Below are positions 60,460 through 64,000 of a stretch of 64,000 nucleotides of DNA, one piece after another (position 1 is the stretch's first letter; the number at the start of each line of letters is the position of its first letter). Origin of the DNA: Poronia punctata (lineage: Eukaryota > Ascomycota > Sordariomycetes > Xylariales > Xylariaceae). Position numbers and translations under genes: made by a program. The DNA lies in assembly GCA_022579005.1 (NCBI GenBank), contig MU401466.1:240223-304222 (forward strand). Direction: 5' to 3'. The notes under the pieces are model-generated. The model ran no database searches and had not been told where the DNA came from. It worked only from the letters and a program-made list of their open reading frames with translations.

Positions 60460-62318
60460 ATGAGCGACGATAAGCATCTCGAGAAGAAGGAGTTGGAAGT
60501 AAGTATCCATCCACTTGGCACGGCAATGTGTTGGAAACATAATTAAAAAATCCTGGCCATGGCATGGCACGCTTACTATCAAGAAGCTTGGTTTCTGGGA
60601 TAAGCATTAATTAGGGAGATATGCTAACTGGAATCAACGTAGGGGTTGGAAGAAAACGTGAGCATTGGCCATGTCGATGCCCCCGCGACTGAAGCTGAGC
60701 GGGCACTCAAGTGGAAACAAGACAAGCGGGTAAGTGATGAACGAAGGCGTGGCGTACCCGACAAGGCTCGGCTCTAAGACCGACTCGGACTCTTTGAAAG
60801 AGAATTTCCTTTCCATCTTCAACTCTCGCTAACTGAACAGTTCAGATTATACCCCTATCTGCAGGCATTTACTTCCTCTGCTATCTGGACAGGTCCAACA
60901 TTGGCAATGCCAAGATCTTGAACGCCGCCACGGGCGATGATCTCATGACAGAGGCGAATATCACGAACTCACAGTTCTCTATTGCGCTTTTCATCTTTTT
61001 GGTCGCTTATGGACTGTTCGAGGTTCCTTCTAATATCTTGTTGAAGAAGTTTCGTCCGTCGAGATGGATTGCCTTTCTCATGTTCTCGTGGGGTGCGTTG
61101 ACTGTTGGGCTTGGGGGTATTCATAACTATGCTACCCTTACTGTTGTCCGGTTCCTACTCGGTGTGTTTGAAGCGTGAGTTTTTGTCCCCATGACGGAAA
61201 AAAGGAAATAACCGTTAACCCGTTTGCAGTGGGCTGTTCCCCGGCTTAGTCTACTACCTGACATTCTGGTACAAATCCGATGAGCGCAGTATAAGAGTCG
61301 CCCTGATCCTCGCATCAGCAACCCTAGCCGGTGCATTCGGCGGCGCTATAGCCTATGGAATTGGCCACATGAATAAAGCGGGCGGACTTTCGGCCTGGCG
61401 TTGGCTTTTCATCATCGAGGGCATACCTTCCTTGCTCTCGGCTTTCTTCGTCTGGTTCTTTCTTCCAGACTTTCCGGAAGACGCGAAATGGTTGACTGTC
61501 CAAGAGAGAGACCTAGCCGTTCACCGCCTAAGACTCGAGGGGAGTAAGGGGATGAATGAAAGTATGACTTGGACAGAGGCAAAGGAGACTTTGACGGATT
61601 GGAGACTTTGGGGACATTATGTTGTTTATTTTGGAATTTCGGTTCCGTTCAGCTCACTCTCGCTGTTTACGCCTTCGATTACCGCTGGCTTGGGATATGA
61701 TAGTTTGAGGGCGCAGTTGATGACCGTTCCGCCCTATGCTGTGGCGTATGGTAAGTAAACTCACGCAGAGTCCTGTCCCCAAATACCTAACCTAGACTCT
61801 CGAGACCTTGCTGTTGGGAATCCGAAATGCTGACTTGCATCTACCTAGTGGTTCAAATCTTGACCTCTTGGTCCGCTGACCACTTCAACGAGCGCGGTCT
61901 GCACTCGGCTGCCATGGCTCTCATCGGAGCCATCGGCTTTCTCATATCAGCCGTCTTGCCAGCAGATGCCTATCTCTCCCGCTACGGTGGCCTCATTATC
62001 GCGGCGTCGGGTGCCTTCGCCTGTATCCCCCCGCTCTTGGGCTGGTTATCGTCCAATATCTTCAGCACCGCGTCGGTGGGCATGGCTATCGCGCTGAATA
62101 TCGGACTAGGCGGCGCGCCGGGACAGATTGTCGGCGTGTTCATATATAAAGCTGATGAAGCTGTACGCGGCTACCCGACCGGGCATTGGACTAATGCCGC
62201 TCTGCTATTCATGGTTGCGGTTGGTGGTGTTTTGCTCCGGTTTTATTACGCGTGGAGGAATAAGAAAATACTCAGGGAACGGCTGGATGGTCAGGAGGTT
62301 AGGTTGTTCAAGTACTAG
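60460..62318 (+). CDS. MFS permease, anion:cation symporter (allantoate permease-like)
   Basis: Five exons: 60460-60498, 60643-60729, 60846-61174, 61230-61750 and 61849-62318, giving 481 residues. The hallmarks are YFLCYLDRSNIGNAK at the end of helix 1, FLVAYGLFEVPSNILLKK, the GLFPGLVYYLTFWYKSDER block and WRWLFIIEGIPS. These define the Dal5/Tna1-type group of fungal symporters, which import allantoate, nicotinate, pantothenate, tartrate or similar anions across the plasma membrane. About twelve membrane helices are visible. The substrate cannot be assigned. Introns are 144, 116, 55 and 98 nt with clear CTAAC or CTGAC branch sites; the first two exons encode only the polar N-terminus. Confidence 0.92.
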
Positions 62319-62747
62319 AATAGACTAGAGGGGCGCTGCTGCAGGACTTATGAAGTCATCATCTTGCCGCTTAGTTGAATACTTGGGTAGTCGTTCTACG
62401 GCAATTTTAGTACTCATCCCCGTAGCTAATTGGCGGTGCATAATGTCCATGAATTGTTGCCAGACCATACATATACCGCAGAGGACAATAATGGATCAGG
62501 AGATATGCTGCGGCGGCATCAGCTATGTGCCTATATTGGTCTTAATACAATACGCATTACTGCCTCAGACTCGATAAGAGTGAAAATACAGAAAAGAGAC
62601 CTAGGTATATTTTTTTCTATTCCGTCTCAGATACTAAACATGATTACACGCCAAAACAAGACAGGATATAGGCAGGTAGCTATGTTAACACCAATAGTAT
62701 CGACCTTGGGGACCACTAAATCCTACATATTTGGTGCCTGTCCATTA
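62319..62747. other. Convergent intergenic region
   Basis: 3' flanks of the permease (+) and the telomere-binding-type gene (-). No gene. Confidence 0.6.
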
Positions 62748-64000
62748 TCACCTGCGAGGTACCTCTAGCTCGGGCTTTCTCGCGTTTATAATGCTCCGAT
62801 TGGCCTGTTCTAGCTTCCCTATAGCCTTAATATCGAGTAAGCCAAGCCATTCACGGAGGTAAGACACGTAGAGCGTCTCCTTCTCGTTATATTCGACCGG
62901 CGGTCCGTTAACCTGGGGCGGCTCGTCTTCTTTGTCAAAGACGGCCCAACTGGACCCCTCGTTCGTCTTGAGCCCGAAACCTTTATTGGCCAGGGATACG
63001 ACGGTGAAATTTCGGAGAAGTACGATGTCACCGGCATTGATTACCGGAAGTGTGTCCATGTACGGTCGATAAATGCGCACCTCGGCAACGTTGTATGGCC
63101 CGATCGAGTGGTCTGCGATAGTGAACGACATCATGAATTCCCGTGGCCCACGCTTAGCTCGCCGCGGTTCTGGAGGCTGCATGACGGCAACGGCAATCAC
63201 ATCTAGCGACTTGGTCAGGTGCTGGCGCAGATTCTTAAGCGACGTGCAGTCTGGAAGCTCGTCTCGCAAATGGCGGGCGAGCTGTAGCTTGGCCGATGTC
63301 ATAGAATAGCTGTCCTCCTCAGCCGGCACCGGCTGGCTGCCAAACGAGGCCCGAGCAAGTTGCAGGCTGGATTCATCCCTTTCGGGCGTCTGGCTGAGGT
63401 GCGTGTCGAGCATTCGAAACGCATGAGAGCGGCGCCTTTCGGTGGGCGTGGCACTGCCTCTCACTGATCGCCTAGACGCGTTCGCCACTCGAGCCAGATG
63501 CACGCTAAGATCGTCTTGTGACGAGATGTCGGAAAATGCACGAGACTGGCGCCGCTGGCTGGGTGTAACGGCGCTTCTTACTGTTCGCCTCGAAGCATTG
63601 GCAACCCGGGCCAAATGCACGCTGGGGTCATCTTGTGACGACACATCGGACAATGCAGAGCGGCGCCGCTGGATGGGGGTGGCACTACCTCTTATAGTTC
63701 GCCTAGAAGAGTTTGCCGCTCGAGCCAGGTGTACGCTGGGGTCCTCTTGTGACGAAACATCAGAGTTTCCCGCCTGGCTGCTTGGGCTCTTGGCGAAGTT
63801 CCTCATCAGCTGCGCAGATACTCGGGTAGATGGTGACACGATTGCCTCTTGGTCCATGCGCGCCGTCCGCTTGGATGGTTCTCGGCTGTCGTGTTTCTTT
63901 CCTCTCGCCGAGGCGGAGACTTCCTGCATCAGCTGTGTATGTACAGCTTCGTATATCTCTCGTACAGTGCGGTTCTCGAGTTGAGAGTGTTCCAAGACAC
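62748..64000 (-). CDS. Protein with C-terminal POT1/Cdc13-type telomeric ssDNA-binding domain (partial)
   Basis: The frame is open to the right edge, so the N-terminus is outside the window; 417 C-terminal codons are present. The last 165 residues, from about DVIAVAVMQPP through RGPREFMMSFTIADHS, IYRPYMDTLPVINAGDIVLL, FGLKTNEGSSWAVF and YVSYLREWLGLLD, resemble the OB-fold Telo_bind domain of fungal POT1/Cdc13-like proteins. Ahead of it lie three tandem repeats of 38-39 residues (63764-63417), each with SSQ-[ED]-D-x-SVHLAR and S-A-[TV]-TP-x-x-RR, and a degenerate fourth. The repeats are rich in Ser, Arg and charged residues and are probably disordered. The protein may bind single-stranded telomeric DNA in the nucleus, but many fungal members of this class are unstudied. 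Confidence 0.75.
   Translation of the reverse strand, partial: VLEHSQLENRTVREIYEAVHTQLMQEVSASARGKKHDSREPSKRTARMDQEAIVSPSTRVSAQLMRNFAKSPSSQAGNSDVSSQEDPSVHLARAANSSRRTIRGSATPIQRRRSALSDVSSQDDPSVHLARVANASRRTVRSAVTPSQRRQSRAFSDISSQDDLSVHLARVANASRRSVRGSATPTERRRSHAFRMLDTHLSQTPERDESSLQLARASFGSQPVPAEEDSYSMTSAKLQLARHLRDELPDCTSLKNLRQHLTKSLDVIAVAVMQPPEPRRAKRGPREFMMSFTIADHSIGPYNVAEVRIYRPYMDTLPVINAGDIVLLRNFTVVSLANKGFGLKTNEGSSWAVFDKEDEPPQVNGPPVEYNEKETLYVSYLREWLGLLDIKAIGKLEQANRSIINARKPELEVPRR
63417..63764 (-). repeat. Three tandem 38-39-residue coding repeats
   Basis: Within the telomere-binding-type gene, three successive units of 114-117 nt encode near-identical segments that begin SD[VI]SSQ and contain SVHLAR followed by SRR. 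The first two differ at only a few residues; a fourth, weaker unit (DESSLQLARASFGS) follows. They arose by tandem duplication. Confidence 0.9.

Overview
The window is nuclear DNA of a filamentous ascomycete (Pezizomycotina, most likely Sordariomycetes). Genes carry many short introns (43-421 nt, mostly 55-110) with GTAAGT-like donors, CTAAC/CTGAC branch sites and YAG acceptors. The families (PTH11-like receptor, Zn2Cys6 factor, GH72 glucanosyltransferase, dipeptidyl-peptidase V, RING-patatin proteins) are fungal. I assembled 20 protein-coding genes by joining reading frames across introns; each complete join keeps frame from ATG to stop. I found no rRNA, tRNA, CRISPR array or intact transposon. 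All intron boundaries are inferred from sequence, with no transcript data.

Layout. 2.4-6.7 kb: small lipid-droplet-type membrane protein (+), proline iminopeptidase-like hydrolase (-), ARMT1-type damage-control phosphatase (-). 6.7-11.1 kb: no convincing gene. 11.1-16.1 kb: three same-strand paralogues of a small Cys-rich protein family I cannot name. 16.1-20.0 kb: gene-empty. 20.0-26.4 kb: small unknown protein (+), Sec72-like TPR protein (-), large Zn2Cys6 transcription factor (-). 29.6-31.1 kb: TauD-like dioxygenase (+). 33.6-40.3 kb: GAS/GEL glucanosyltransferase (+), lipid-droplet hydrolase LDAH (-) and, divergent from it, a PSI1/LCLAT-type acyltransferase (+). 40.6-40.8 kb: a 10-N gap beside a 69-nt G run. 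40.8-49 kb: Gfo/Idh/MocA oxidoreductase (-), PTH11-like membrane protein (-), flavin monooxygenase (+). 49.5-54.5 kb: a 12-exon gene (-) for a 1317-residue zinc-finger / P-loop GTPase / RING / patatin protein. 56.4-62.3 kb: dipeptidyl-peptidase V (-) and a divergent MFS anion permease (+). 62.7 kb to the edge: partial gene (-) with a POT1/Cdc13-type telomere-binding domain.

Most genes look like independent housekeeping or accessory genes, not one pathway. The lipid theme recurs (LDAF1-like, LDAH, acyltransferase). Two parts stand out. The GTPase-RING-patatin protein has a patatin fold whose catalytic Ser and Asp appear to be replaced by Asp and Asn, which suggests a sensor or scaffold rather than a lipase. 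The Cys-rich cluster keeps an exact C-x4-C-x8-W-x-C-C-x-C core in three otherwise divergent proteins. Intergenic DNA is also enriched in two short motifs, TACGAGTA and AGGTACCT.
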